A DNA stretch of 64,000 nucleotides from Climacteris rufus (lineage: Eukaryota; Chordata; Aves; Passeriformes; Climacteridae): the NCBI GenBank assembly GCA_013398175.1, contig VZRZ01002225.1, positions 1,991,950 to 2,055,949 on the forward strand. Direction: 5' to 3'. Under the pieces are notes generated by a model. That model worked only from the letters and a program-made list of their open reading frames with translations, was not told the DNA's origin and searched no databases. The position numbers were made by a program, and so were the translations under genes. Below, piece by piece: positions 49,304 to 63,316 of the stretch; the first letter of the stretch is position 1; each line of letters starts with the position of its first letter.

Positions 49304-52060
49304 CCCTATCTAAAGTGCTGTGAGATCAGAAGTCCTTTTCTGACAAGTTGCCCTGGACAGAAATCCTGCTTCAATAGTTGTGTAATACCACTTGGGGAAA
49401 ATGGAGTGATATCAACTATACATCAAGGATAATTGTTTGGATATGTAATTTTCCACAGAAGGATTTAGCATCAAAAATTCCACAGTATTTAATGCTTGAA
49501 TGAAGAACCAGTTATTCATATTAATGGTGGGCCATGCCAAAACAACAGTAGTTGCCTCCCAGAGCTATCTGTGTAGTTAGAATATATTTTCTTCCTTCCA
49601 TCCAGATGTTAATGTGATCAGAAATATAAGCCAATTTCTTAGTTCAGAAGCAACATGGCAAAAACTCATCCTTAATCTTGATCCTATTTCCCTGTACCCT
49701 GCTAAAAGAGATCCTGACTATAGTAGCCCATCAGTTAGAGAGGTTGTCCAAAGGTAAAGACAACGCAGGGCTTACTGCTGAAGAATGCAATGTCTTATTT
49801 TCAGGGCGATTAAGAGATGCAGATATTTTGTGTCTGATCTTTTTAGCTTCAGGTCTACTGTGTCTGCCAGTTTGAGGGTCAGATGCTAATCTTCAAAGCC
49901 ATCAGCAAGTTTTAATTTCTTCGTATTGGCAGAGCATCTCTATCTGCACTATAGCTAAAGAGCTGCATCCTCTCAGAAAAGCAGCTCAGAGTGTCCAGGA
50001 CAAAGTACACTAAGGCTGAAGACAGATGGTTTTGGCAGAGGGGCTTCACTACTGAGTAATCTCCTCAAGGAGGTCACACAGCAGTCCTGAAACATAAAAC
50101 CACTCCTTGTATCTTTTCCAAAGTTACCTGTTTTCCCTGTGGAATGTTTCCCTCATCTTTCTGGTACAAAATAATTTTCTTTATATCAGAAACTTAGAAC
50201 TGTGAGCTAAGATTACTCAGATTTATTTACAATCTAGAATGAGCAAACCTGCAGTCACTGAAAAGTACTTGCACACTAATTAAAAATAAAAAAAATGTTG
50301 CTTATTTTGAGATACTTTTGACAGACATGATGGAGTTTGCCATTTGGAAATAAATGCTGTTATTTCCCAGATTTAAGTGATTTTTGATACACCTGCAGAC
50401 CTTTCTCGTGAACAGCTTCTTTTCCAGTAGAACTGAGTTAATTTGAATTATAAAGTAAATCTTTCATAACAGGGAAAGATTTATGTTACATATTCAACTC
50501 CCTTCAGAAATGGCCTCTTCTTCCTTTTCACATATCCTGATGGAGATTATCCCCTGCAGCTGGTGATTCATGCTGAGATTGCTCAAGCAAGGGTTTGATG
50601 CAAGATTTACATTTTCAGTAGAGTGCCTACATTGTGTGAAGGGACTCTTGCAGAAAAATAGATTTATTTTTCCTTTATAAGCCATCAGCAGTGTTCCAAG
50701 TGGTGAGGCAATGCTAGGAGTCAGGTACCAGCTTGAAGATCACCTGATCCATACGGCAACCTACAATTTGCTCCATTTCTTAATGAGGAGGAGGAAATAA
50801 TGGGAAAATGTTAAGCAAAAACAACCAAATTCTGACCCCACAACTATTGTTACATTTATTTTGCAGTTATTTTTCTGCCTTGTAGTAGGGCAACAGGAGA
50901 ACTCTGCCTGTTGATATTTCTGTTATAGTTTAAGAGAGAAAGCAAAGGCTCTCTTTCCCCCAGTGGTGCTGGCTTTCATAGCCACCCTCCTATTTGGCCA
51001 GAAACATTGAAATAAAACCACTGATTGCTGCAGCTTCATTTTCAGACTTTCAGAATATCATGTTTTTATTTGATACTTCAGACTCTGAAGAATCTCACAC
51101 TTCTCTTTTATAGTTATTAGGTCTCACAGAGAAAAATCCAGAAAGGTTAACCCAAGTGCACCTTAAGGGCTCAAAGTTACAGAGAAAGTAGGAATATCCT
51201 AATTTAATATTTCCCAGCTAAATTGCATAATTTGCAGTGTTTAAAACTAGCAATTTTGCCAAAGATTCTGTTCTAGATATCAAATTTTTCTGGGAGAACT
51301 TTTTGTAATTTAAATATGAAATCGTCTCCCCTCAAAGACATTTTGTAGATTCCAGTTTTGTGATTCACTTGTGAAGGGAGTTATTTTCAATCTTTCCCAT
51401 GATCTCAGTGTCATGGGATTTTCATTCTCTGGGAGCCATGATAACACAAATAACATAAACAATAACAAATGGTTTATCCATTTTGAATTTATGATAAGAA
51501 ATCAACTCATGACTTCTGATAATTTCTTAGTGGGCAGGATGTTTTTTTACCAGTAACCAGTACAAACCTGGCTGTCATCAGCTGGGGAAGGCTGTATAGA
51601 CTCAACCAGATGTCAGCAGAACTGCCATTTATTTTTTTCTTGTGCTTTCTGTGTAATTTGTCAAATGACATACTCTCTCTGCTTCATATAGTACCTGTAA
51701 AATGTGACCCTTTAGATTTCCTTCTATTTGACTCTAAACAGGTTGTTACAGTGAGACAGATTCTGTCATCTCTGCCCTTGTAGCAGGGCACTTCCTAAAG
51801 GAAAATAATGGGAGTGAGAATGCATATTGAGTGTTTATCACAAGAGGAGCCTGATTTTGAAACCTGTAGATGTATTCATTTATCTGCATATAATGAATAA
51901 AGTTATTAATAAAGTGATAAAACTTTCAAATGATGTGAAGGCTTATCCAGTGTGCAAATTCTTGATACTGCAGAACAGTTTGATTGGGCACTAGCTGGCG
52001 TTTTCTCAACTATTCAGTACATATAGAAAGAGAAATCTCTATTCCTTCAACTCATTTTCC

Positions 52061-52146
52061 TCACTTTAGGCAGTCACTGTGTCCAGTCTGTTTCAATTTT
52101 GTCATTAACTTAAGGACATCAGTTTCTTGGAACTTCTCATACTGAA
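52061..52146 (-). CDS. Candidate terminal exon of an unrecognised minus-strand gene
   Basis: After a good acceptor (TTTTTCTGTATCAG) the minus strand reads QYEKFQETDVLKLMTKLKQT then GHSDCLK and a TGA stop. The first two bases (TT) would complete a codon from an exon ending in phase 1, which is how the candidate exon at 63137-63316 ends. The composition looks protein-like, but the segment is short (27 codons) and I recognise no family. Chance is a real alternative. Confidence 0.2.
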
Positions 52147-55100
52147 CTGATACAGAAAAACTAAATAACATTGCAAAAGAACAAGGAAGGCAATACCAAT
52201 GTGCCTGAATATTGGGCAATTGTCTGTCCTCCTGTACCTCCTCCCCCCCCGGGCTCGTTGTGCTCACTCCTGCTGCTGGAAGATGTTCTGGTGAAGCAGC
52301 CTCCCATGCCACAGCATCACAGAGTGCTGCAAGGTCACTCGAACCTCCAACTTCTTGGTCTGCACATCTGAAAATACTGCCCTTGTGTTCAGGCTTGTGG
52401 GTCAATGTTATCTCCTTGGAATTTGGTATCAAATGCCCCTGCCTGTTCCAGATAGATCACATACTGTGCTTGGGAACTTCCAGCTTGTGCTACCTCGGGT
52501 TAAGTTCTCACTGTGTCTCATGAATGGCTTGCTTGTGTTGAAAGATTAATGAGGAAAATGTGGCAACATATATTGATATTCGTGCTGTGTTATGGCAAAG
52601 AATGTTAGAAATTAATAGATAAGTTTAACCCCCAAATTTGTCATAGCAAGTACCTGAAATATAGACACCAGATCAGATAGGAATTTTGTATGTGGTCTTT
52701 TCGTTATTTTTATAGCAGGAATAAGTATGTAAGGGAAGTGTGCTGTCTATTTCCTACAATGAATATAGTTTTGAGTATAGTTAAATGATATTTTTAAGAC
52801 ATTTTAAGGTATATTATGTGAGAATAAAATAGGATTGGTTTATTTTTTTTTTAATCTACACTTGTTGCAAATCCATTTGATTTTTGTCTAATCAAGAGAA
52901 CACAGCCATACCTTACCTATCTATGTTATTTTGGTTATTTTGAAACCTTTTTTATTTTTTCAAAATGTGGCCAAATGAAGTTTAATATTCTTCATGGGAT
53001 CCTTATTTTTGCAGAAAATTTTTGGACTGAGCAATTTAAATAATATGGTCTCAAGTATGTCTAGATTGAATTTTTAGTTTTACTTTGGAGACTGTTCTGG
53101 TTCACACTCAACATAATCAAGATGATAATGCCTATTGCAAAAATGTGTGGTGTTTCTAATATGGATAAGAATATATGTTTGCAGATTGATTTCAAAAGAG
53201 ATCTGTTTGGAATCCTTGCAAATGAAGAGAAAAAAAGACAGCTTTGTTGTAACATTGTTTTGCTTTGTTTTCAGTCTTACAGAAGTTGGATGCAGAACTG
53301 GTATCGTCTCTCAGGCATCTGTTGCTTTGCTGCCAAGGTCAGCTCTGCAAGCAAACTTCATATTTTACACATGGCTGTTCTGTGCTTCAGCTATTCCTCT
53401 GGTGCATTAAAAACAAATAGGCTTTTCTCCAACCTCGAATGTTCACGTCTTTGTTTTATTTCAGTGTCTCCTTTTTAACCCTTACAAGTCGTTAAGCCCT
53501 AGGAAGATGCCCCCACCCTCTTAGCCCATGCCATCCTTAACTGCCCATTCTCCAACTGAGGTAGCCTGACTGCTACCCTCAGCATGTCCCTCCCGTGCAC
53601 ATGAAGTTCCATAAAGGACCAACTGGAAAAAGCACTCTGACTGAAATATGCCCATCATTTTTAAAATTAAAAAGTAAATCTTGACCTGTGGATGTGTTTC
53701 TAGCTTCTGTATCATGTTTTCAGGACTCCCTGCTGCACAGGGAGCAGACAGGAAAACTTTCTGACGCTGACAGGATTCTGCTGCAGAGGTGCTGCTCCCA
53801 CTCTGATTCCCTTGTTTAAAGAAGCCCAAAAAGCACTTAAAGAAGTTGGAAGAGAATTCTCCCTGTCCAGGAGCTGTAACGCTGATGTAGATGGATATGA
53901 CAGGCAGCCTCAGACACCTCAGTAGAGTGGCCATAAAAGTAACTATACATTATCTATATAGCCTTGGAAGTGAAAAGGGTAGCTTTGAAAAATACAAAAC
54001 AGCTGAGCTTCTGTGAGAGCATCCTCTGGACTGTTCAATGTCCAAATTCCTCAACACTTCACTGCTCCATGCTTATGGTGCCCTAAAAGTACAGATAATA
54101 TTTCAGTTTAGAAGGCTGATACTTTCTGGCTTTATAACTGTAAGCTAAATAAATCCTTTTCTGTTTTATATCTCGCACTTAATGACAAAATTCCTTTGTA
54201 GTAAGTGCAGCTGTGACAACACAGGCCTGGAATCCACACAATGCAAGAGCAACCCTTGAGCTAATGAAGTGTTGCCTGTTGGTTGCGCTCTTCATATGAG
54301 CCCAGAAGTTGTCTCAGTGGTACAAAAGACAATTCTAAATTACCCCCTGTTGTTACCTATAAAAACATATCTGACAGCCAACTTTTTCTATCTACAAATA
54401 CCAATACAGGGCTGCAACCAAACCAAACCAAAGCCAAACCCAAGAAAGGGTCCCCATAAGGTGAAATAGAGCATACTAAAATTTATGCAACTAAATTAAA
54501 AATCAAATGCAATTTCTTTGGCATATCCCCACAGTTCAAGTTAATGCAAACGGTAATACTACAAGTAAGTAGGTGTTATTGCTCTCCTCCTGGGACTGAG
54601 GAGGAGACCTGTACTTCATTTTTATTCCTATATGGTCAAAAGTGCCTGTAAGTGAGAAATAATTTAAAATGTGGGTCATTAAAAATCTCATTCTTCTAGA
54701 AGAAAATAATAAATCGTCTGAAAAGAAAGGTCTATTGCAATAACTTTAAAGATTTACTATCCTTAAATATCCTAAAGATAGAAATGGATGACTAGAACCA
54801 GGATAAGGTCAATATAACATTGTAAACTCAATGAAATACATCAATAAGGATGAAAAATGTAGTGAATCACTTGCTGACAAATGACGATAGGGGACTGTGA
54901 ACTATTTATTTCCAATGTATTGTGAAATCTACAGTCAGAAACTTCAATCTTGCCATCAGTTAATCAAGTTCTGTCTTACTTTACTCCAGCCCTTAGCCCA
55001 TAAAGCCTTGTTTAATAGCAGCAATGAAATTTTCCTAATATGAAAACAAGGTTTTATGAAAAGATGTTCATAAGAAGAAAGCCTTCCTGTTGAAGAACAG

Positions 55101-56084
55101 ATCTCCCACTAAAGAGACCGTCATCCTCTTATAGCTGTTACTCAGAAATATGGATATTTGTTTCACTAGAACAAAAATACTTTGAACAGTATTTCTGTGT
55201 TGGGCAGCAAAAGAATTTTATTCATACCCAGAGAACCATTCTAAACTATGCATTTAATCCTTCATATTTTGTAAGAAGACAGTAACACTTCCGTAGATAA
55301 AAGAGTTGGAATGGTTGCAATTAAATGGATGCAATAGTCAGTGAAACCCAAGTCCAAACCAGCTTGAATTGATATGAATACTTTTAGTTCCCAAAGATTT
55401 TTATGAACTACTTTCTTACACTGCTGGGCTCTTTATTAGGATTATAGGGCTACTATAATAATAATACACTGTATAATCAATAATCATATTATTAAGATGT
55501 ATTATAACATATTATTAAGAAAAAAATGTCATGTATTTTCCTTTCGTCCTTATTTTTCTTTTACTCACCCTCAGATTTTGTAAGCGTTACCATATTACTC
55601 TTTTGTGGAACAGAAATGCTTGAAAGCACTCAAACCAAGGTTAGCCAGACTGTGGCAATAGACACCCATTGACGTCACTCCAGGTTCCTTAAAATCAAAT
55701 GCAAAGGCAAAACAAAAGCTGAATTTACTGTACAAATCTTTGAAAAATATGATCAAATGTGAAATAGCTCTAGAGCTACATGGCTGGGGACAAAGCTGGA
55801 GACTGGCTGGGCCAGGGAGAAGCTTTGCTATAAAGGAATTGGAGGCAGGTTTGAGCATCAGGGGAGATGGAGGCTGAGCAATTGGGTGGTCGTAAGCGAG
55901 AAGGTACCTGCAGATCATAAGTGATTCTATTTCTCCAATGGTGCTTGTGAAGCCATGTCTAGAGCAGGGTTCTGGTTTTAGGCCCCTGAATACAACAGCA
56001 GTATGGCCAAACTGAAGTGACTCTAGTGAAAGTTTCATTAAGAGGATTTATTTGGGTGCTATGATGAGCAAAGAGTCTGACAAA

Positions 56085-56290
56085 GCTGTCAGCCTTAGGA
56101 AGAGAAAGTCTAGGGGAGACCTTATTGCTGTCTGTAGCTGCCTAACAAAGATGTGTGGAGGAAACAGAGCCAGGCAGAGCTCAGAGGTGGACAAGTAAAG
56201 GATAGGAAGTGATGGGTTCCTGGGTTGGAACATGAGAAATTCCAAGTGGATGAAAGGAAAACTAAAATCACCATGAAGTTGGTGAAATAA
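56085..56290 (+). mobile_element. CR1 LINE fragment
   Basis: Reads AGGGGAGACCTTATTGCTGT, then CTGTAGCTGCCTAACAAAGA, CAGAGCCAGGCAGAGCTCAG and GGTTGGAACATGAGAAATTC, characteristic of the CR1 segment upstream of the 3' end. It is truncated at both ends. Confidence 0.7.
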
Positions 56291-59200
56291 TATCAACATG
56301 ACTTTAGTCAATACAAGAACACAGACACAGATAGTTTGTGGAATTTTCATTTCTTGGAGATACTCAAAACTCAACAGACTCAACTGTAGGAATCCTTTAG
56401 CAATCTGAGCTAACTTAATTTTGCTGCTTCTCATTTATGTTAAAATCTCTTTTACCCCAATTCTTGCAGTTTTTCAGGACTTTCCAGTAAGTATAAATAA
56501 ATAAATATGCAAAATAGCCATATAAATAAATGCAATGGTTAAATTACACTGCTATAACAGAGTAAACAAGAATCAGGTCCATCAAATCTCAGCTTTGGCC
56601 ATGAGTGGCCATCAGCCAGAGTCACTGTCCTGGGCAAGCTGCTGTCTGGAGGAAACAGCCACAGTCTGAGCTGGAGTTCAGGTCTGCTTGAAGCAGGAAA
56701 GCTCACTCTGCTCACGTACAGGAGTGTGTGCCAGTGCTTGTCACATCAGTGTCCAGAGGGAGTTAGCTCCATGCAGAGAAAATTCACTCATAACCACAAA
56801 ATTTCATTTAAAACTTTCCTCTTTTTTGGCCAGTAGCTCCTCGAGGGAGCTGCACAGCGAGTTGCACAAAAATTCCTGTGTCCCTGTTAGGCCAACCTGA
56901 TCTATTGTGTGTGTTCATTTGTGAGTAAATGCAGAGTGCTGACAACAGTGATGAACAGAACACGTCTGTCTATCTCTCCCCTAAAAAAATAAGCTATCAA
57001 ACTGTCTCTGCCTGTGCTTCCTGGGAGAAGCATGTTGAGTGAAGCACACAAGAGGATTTTTCATTTACCACTAAGCTTTTGGACTCCTTCACAACTGCTC
57101 TAGTATCTACCTCGTAAATGAGGAAAATTAATTGAAAATTGCTCTCAGCACAGAGCCTGACACTGGGGGAGTATTGTCTCTCTGTATTATAGTGGTTTGA
57201 TTGGGGCTGCTGTCAGATGTTATATATGTTATGTTCAGCTCAGCACTGAGAAACAGCCTTTGCCATTTGCCCTGTTCTCACAGACAGAGAAGCTCAAACC
57301 ATTGTTCCTGGTTTGTTCTTAGTTGTTGCAATCTTCATGCTGATAATTTAACAGCCTATAACTTAGATGAGGATGACAAGAATATATCTTTGAAATAATG
57401 CAATGCAAAGGCACATGAAAGGATAATTAATTCTGGTTTCATAGTATTGTGTGCATCCTGACTTATGTGATTGCCACAGCCATTTACTCTGTAAAGTTCA
57501 GTAGTAATTTTGCAGTATATATGGGCCTGCTCCAGTGTACCATAAATTAAAGATATCCTTTTGGGATTCAGAGGACTTTGAATTCAGTTTTATCACAATT
57601 CTCATCTCAGGATCTCAGAGTGTTTTGTAATTACACCTAAATAAATCTTCGCCATGTCTCACTCTCCTTTATGTAACAGTTCACTTTCTCCAAAGGGCAG
57701 GGTAGAATTTGGAGGCAGAGAATAAGAGAGGAATGAGAAGCTGGCCTTACTCCACTCCAGCAGGGGCATGTGCACAATCTCATCTGTGTTTGCTTTGCTT
57801 TTATTTTCAGACTGAGGAGGAGGGATGTTCCACACATCCAAGGTTCACTTTCCTCAGTTCCATTGAAACAAGAGAAATATCCCCCCCAAATTTTAAATGC
57901 AAGGAAAAAACGGTTGTAAACCTGCAGTGTTTCCTTCAGATCCCAGAAATCTACAAATACTGTGGATTTATAAATCCTTGAAATATGTTCCTGTTAGACC
58001 AGGTAAGCTAACAGTGTCTTGCTCTGTGCATTCCTGGCATGTATTGCTGTCTTACAGTTGTGAATCTGAAAGCTCTTATGGTCCTCCAGGGAGTTTCTTA
58101 GATTATCTATTCAGTTATTTCCAGTAACTGTTTGTTTGTTTATTTTACTTGGGGATTAACTCAATTCCTTCTCTTCCTACTTTTCTTATAGTCCAGAAAT
58201 ATCTGCATCTTGAGTGTGTTCCCAATGCTCAGCTTGTTCATTCTAGGGGTTAAATTATCTGTGTCATGCTATAAGAGTTTCAATCCTTCTCAGTTTTTCC
58301 TTTTGTCTCCATACAGCTGCACCAGCCACAAGCATCGCCTGATTGAGACCATTCAACCCCCCTTTTTTAAATTCAACAGCAGTCCTGGTGCTCTTTGGAG
58401 TGGTGAATTCTGCTGGCTGACACTGCTCCAGAGGAAGAAGAAATTCTTCTCTTGGCCAAGTACTTGCTTATTCTTTTAACATAGGCTCACGTGAAGAGGA
58501 AGGACTGACATTTTTGTTACTGATTTGGTAGGATACAGAGACTTTTCTCAGCTCAGACCCCTGGCCGTGCTAGGCACTGGATACCTTTATATGTCTAAGG
58601 ACAAGTCCCAGCCTTGAAAATCTCAGCCTTTGAAAAACTGAATCCATGGAAGATGTGGGAAAATGTTTCTGGAAAAAAACAGCGTGACTATCACTGTGTG
58701 TAAGCTCAATTTCTCCCTTCAGCTCATTGAAAAGCACCCCTGTGAGGGGTCAGGAGGGGAGGGCAGCTCAGGTTTCTCCAGTTTTCCGTGGTGGTTGTGT
58801 CCAGAGGTGGGGATGGAGAAGGATGCTAAGCTGCCCCATGGGACCCTTTCTGCTGATGGGCCTGTCACCTGCAACGTGGCATGATGGCTTTTCCCCATCC
58901 TGTACCCCTTCCCCTCATCACCCCGTTGTGTCTAGGGTCATGAGGGGAAGGAGAAGTCCTGGTACTCCCTGGATTCACAAGGGAATGGTGGGGAGCTGAG
59001 CTCTGCAAGTCTCACATTCACAGTGTGCCAGTGATGGGCGTATGGAGGGCAGGGGCTGTTGGTCTTGAAGAACACAGCCCTGGTTTTTGGACTCCTGGCA
59101 CAGAGAGGTCAAATGCCTGGCCTCTTACTGCCCCTAGAAAGGACAGAAATTATTTGGCCCCATCACTATGTCAGTGAGTGCACTTATTTACAAAGGGGTA

Positions 59201-62200
59201 GGAAAAGTTTTGGGGCATCACAATAAAAAGGAAAGGAAGAATATGGAGGACTAAAGGAGAGAGTTGTATGTGTAAAATTTTGTTATTGGAAAAGGGGGAA
59301 CACAAAAGCCAAGAACGTTTTAGTCTAATTAAAATCTTTATATGTTAGCTAATAAACAACCCACAGTAAATTACTTGTAGAACAGTGACAATACACAAAT
59401 ATTCACACTCTAAATTATCTCATTAATATAAAATAATCTGTGCCTGGCTCATTCACTGGGGTAGTTTATCACCCTGAAATCTTTGCTATCATCCTGTGCC
59501 TCTCATGTCCCCACTTAGGAGGGTACTGCTGTCCTCCTGCATCATTATCCCAGGGCTATAAATATGTCAGAATACACAGACTATCAGCTTGTTGATGCTA
59601 TCTGTATGAAAACCATTGTGCCATATGGTTATAACATATGATTCTGCCATGTGATTTTGCTCAGCTCTAGAACTAAGGAAAAATTAAGTTCAACTGAAAA
59701 AAACTGAACAAACTGATGGTAGCATAGCCCTTAAGGAGTGATGTTCTCAAAGACCCTTCAATCATCCAGGTCTGGTAAAAAGCAGTGACTTCCATATAGG
59801 AGTTTTCCTGAGTACTTCTTCCATGCCCCAGCCATTTCTGTTCAATAATTCACAAGATATGTCCCACACCTCTGGTGATGCTCTCACCTGGTTGCTGCAC
59901 AGTAAGAGAGAGGGTGCCAAACACTATGAACTTTCATAAACTCTTGAGTTTCAAAACAAAACATTTGCAAGGTTTTTCTTCAGAATAATATGTATATTAT
60001 GGATGTCCTCTGAAATCTCTCATCCTCTCTTTACCAGACAGGATTATTTTGGAGTGCAAAAGGTCATTCAAACATCTGGCAAAACATATCTCTGTACTCT
60101 GAAAATCCCAAACTAAGGCTTTGTTTGTTTATTTAGTAAAAGTGAACTTTTAGTAGTAAAACTAAACTTTTAGTAAACTTTTTGTTTCTGAGTCCATACA
60201 CCTGCAGTGAACTTCCAAGATGAGTAACTCTCAGAGATTTTAGTAACTTAGTGGTGCAAAATAGCATTTAGAAGAAGAAAAATCACTTTTAAATTAAAAA
60301 CTCCTCCCATGGTGGAGGAAGGAGAATGGCACACAAGAACAGTGATGTGCTATAAACTGTACAAGATGCTTGCCACCTTGTAGATATACACACTGTATGT
60401 CCCATGGAGTTTGGGATATTTTGGTGAGTTAGTGTCTCCCTTTAATTATTACTAGCCATCCCTTACTTGTAACAAGCTCTGGGAAGGTCCTCTTTGATTT
60501 GGGTAGTTTGTGTTTCAAATGCTGATATTGCCATGGGGACTGGGGTGCCTTAAGGCAAAATCCAGTAATGCAGCTGTAGATCTACTTGCCACATGTGTCA
60601 TAGACTGAAGCAATTATGAACTTGGACATTACATGTGTTTATCTGAAAACTGTGTGGAAATTAGACTATCTCATGGGCACCTTCTGTAGGAAAGAAAAAG
60701 CTTGTTGAGTCTGGTTGAGTTTGTGATTATAGCCACAGCCTCAATCATGCCAAAACCTTCTCTGTTGTAACTCCCAGGGCCACACCTGTGACTGACTCTG
60801 TGTGAAACCAAATTTAGAGACATTGTCCCATTTTTGTACAAGGCATTGTAATGGTCAGAGCACCAAGCTGGGGGCTTGGGTTCCTGGGTCCCACTGGAGC
60901 TCTCTTTCTGTGGGCACTGGATGCAACTTCCCAGCATGATGGAGCCACTTCATCTTTGCCAGTGTGGTGTGATCAGAAATAATGAGTCATGTTCTTTCAC
61001 CCAACTTTCACAAGATTCACATAAAATATGCTTAAAACTATACTTGTGCACACACATGGAGTTATTTTGTATGCTTTTATTGTTATTTTCATTTCTAATC
61101 TCCCAGGGTCAGATGGTAGCATCTTTCAAATTCTATAATTTTAGCCTTTAATAAAAACCACAACATAATCCAAGTTGTAGGATATAACTGTGAGGTTCTT
61201 CAGTAGTAGCTGAGCTTTGTCCATCCCCTCTGTACAATGAAGTTTGTCTCTTCATGTTCATTAATGCTAGCAGGCAATTCTGAGAACTATTAACCAAAAA
61301 GTTGTCATCATCATTATTAATTACTATCCTCAGCTAATGAAATAATTATGCAATCAGAACTAAGCAAGTATATGCAAATGCAGAATTTCAGGTGACCAAC
61401 ACGTCTCTAAACAGGTTGGACAGTTGAACAAAGCTCTTCTGTCTTTAAAAACAGGAACCAGGACAACCATTTTCAAAATTAAAGTTCAGCACAATTAGCA
61501 ATAAAAATACAGTTTACAGAGCAATTCTGTTCAGTCTAATGATTTTGTTATTGTGGTAATGATATTTGGTATTTTTCTCAGAAGCTTAACTTGGTTTTGT
61601 GAATGCCTCAAAACCTTGTCATTTTTTACAAGAATAAGGTCTTTCCCTCTGAACATTTCTGCTAGGAAACATGAAATCTATGAACCCCAAATCCAAATAA
61701 AAATGTCAGCATCTTTTTTATCAACTCCTCCTGATTCTTAAGGAAATGTATTGATTTTAGATGCTTGACTCAAGAACTCTGAAAGGTTTGGGATGAGCCA
61801 TATGGTTTAGATTGTTCCCCCTCCTCCAACAGAGAAGTATAGTTCAAAACCCTAGAAGAGAATAGAAAAAACAGAAACTTCTATAAATTCTGGCAAAACA
61901 GATGAAATTTTTTCTGGTAGTTATATTTATTATTTTGTGCCTGCCCTCTTTCTTTTCCTATGAATACAAGATGGAAAAAGAAATACCTGAGGTCTAATGC
62001 TCTCTCTAGCAATAAATATACAATTGTAATAAAACACACCTGTCATCCTTCCCTATATAAAACTGAATATGGATATAAAATGACTGATTGTCTGTATCTT
62101 AATTTTTGTCTCAGTAAGATATGAATATGCATAAGAGCATTTGAGTTTGCTTTGTAGCCTGTAATTTATTTGCTTAAATTCAATCAGTCTCGTTCATCAA

Positions 62201-62599
62201 AGAGAGTGTAACTCTTGAGGGGTGACAGATCAAACTTTAATAATCACGAATGTGCTGAGTTTTGCCCAAATTATGTCACAGATTCCAATATGGCTTTTCT
62301 TACACCTCAGGTTTCTTTCAGAAGAGAGTCCTTGACTTCCAAGTGTCAGCCAACCAACTCTCAGTACAGAGATTAAGTAATTCACAAATTAAGGATTTGG
62401 GTCTGATTCTATTCCTTCTGAAACAAATGGCAACACTCCCCGTGGCTCCAGAGGGAGAAAGGCCCTCTGCATGACTTCACTGGCTGATTGCAATCCACAC
62501 AGGATCATGCAGAAGGAACTGCCAGATAATTCATAATGTCATGGAGCCCTTGTCTTACTGCAAGGCCTTTTGTCATCACATATCCAGCTTCAGTCCTGG

Positions 62600-62765
62600 T
62601 CATAAATTTACAGGGTTTGTAATTGACACATTAGTAGGTGGAGTAGCTGGATAGCAAGTTTTTAACTCATCAGCGGAGACAGCTTCAGGCTGAAGAGTTT
62701 TGTGCTCAGCATGAGGAGTTGGTTCATTTATCCTGTTCAGCTCAGTCAAATAATCTCCCTCATGA
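62600..62765 (-). CDS. Candidate terminal exon, unrecognised protein
   Basis: After the acceptor ATTGTTACAG a 54-codon open segment reads HEGDYLTELNRINEPTPHAE, then HKTLQPEAVSADELKTCYPA and TPPTNVSITNPVNL, followed by TGA. The codons show the purine-first pattern of real coding sequence. It would need an upstream exon ending in phase 2, whereas the nearest candidate upstream (63137-63316) ends in phase 1 in its best frame. It resembles a serine/threonine- and proline-rich cytoplasmic tail; no family is recognised. Confidence 0.25.
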
Positions 62766-63136
62766 CTGTAACAATAATTAGGAACAAAGAATAAAAATCT
62801 GATAACCCCTGACATTTAGACTAAGGGACATATAGGGAAAGGGTATGTTTGCTGTGGCAAACTCCAAATAAAGTAAAAGAGAGACCAGAACACCCAGGAG
62901 GTGTAACTCCATGTTCTCTGACTTGGGAATCAGGCACCAAAGGTCCATGAGCAAACAGCTGACTGTTTTTTTTCTTTAACACCACCAAACTTTTCTGCTT
63001 TACAGAGTGGTCCCTCATACAACTTGAGCCAAGGGACTCACGACAGCTCTTTGGGGCAGTTTTATCTCTCACAGTCACAGGAGCCTCCATGGAGTTCCAT
63101 GCCATGACTGCACTCTGATGGGCACCTCACTCTCAC

Positions 63137-63316
63137 CTGATACGTTCTCTGCCATATCCTCGAGCTCTTCTGAACAACAATTTCTTGCATGGTAATGAGA
63201 CTTCTGGGAATTCTTTGTGCTACTTTGACCCTGTACCTGGGATAGAGTGTATGAGTCAGACAGGAGCAGTCCAGACATTTTCCCTCTGCTTGAGAACTGA
63301 GTCTGGAGTTCAGTTT
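63137..63316 (-). CDS. Candidate internal exon, unrecognised protein
   Basis: Bounded by acceptor CCTCTCCTCACAG and a strong donor GTGAGA. It is open for 59 codons: TELQTQFSSRGKMSGLLLSD, then SYTLSQVQGQSSTKNSQKSH and SEELEDMAENVS. A second frame is also open across it, which weakens the case. Its phase fits the segment at 52061-52146 but not the nearer one at 62600-62765. Confidence 0.22.

Larger units (their letters stand above)
49304..62599. other. Gene-poor intergenic region, right part
   Basis: 13 kb with one CR1 fragment (about 56085-56290), AT-rich short repeats at about 55446-55495, and a possible small minus-strand exon at 52061-52146 (listed separately). A locally GC-richer patch at about 58.7-59.1 kb has no CpG excess and no recognisable gene. 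Confidence 0.55.

Noticed and set aside
53521..53934. 137-codon minus-strand frame
   Set aside because: No domain or conserved motif; start and end show no supporting signals.
55595..56434. Two minus-strand frames of 147 and 128 codons
   Set aside because: One overlaps a CR1 fragment in antisense and the other lacks any recognisable feature; neither has convincing splice or start context.
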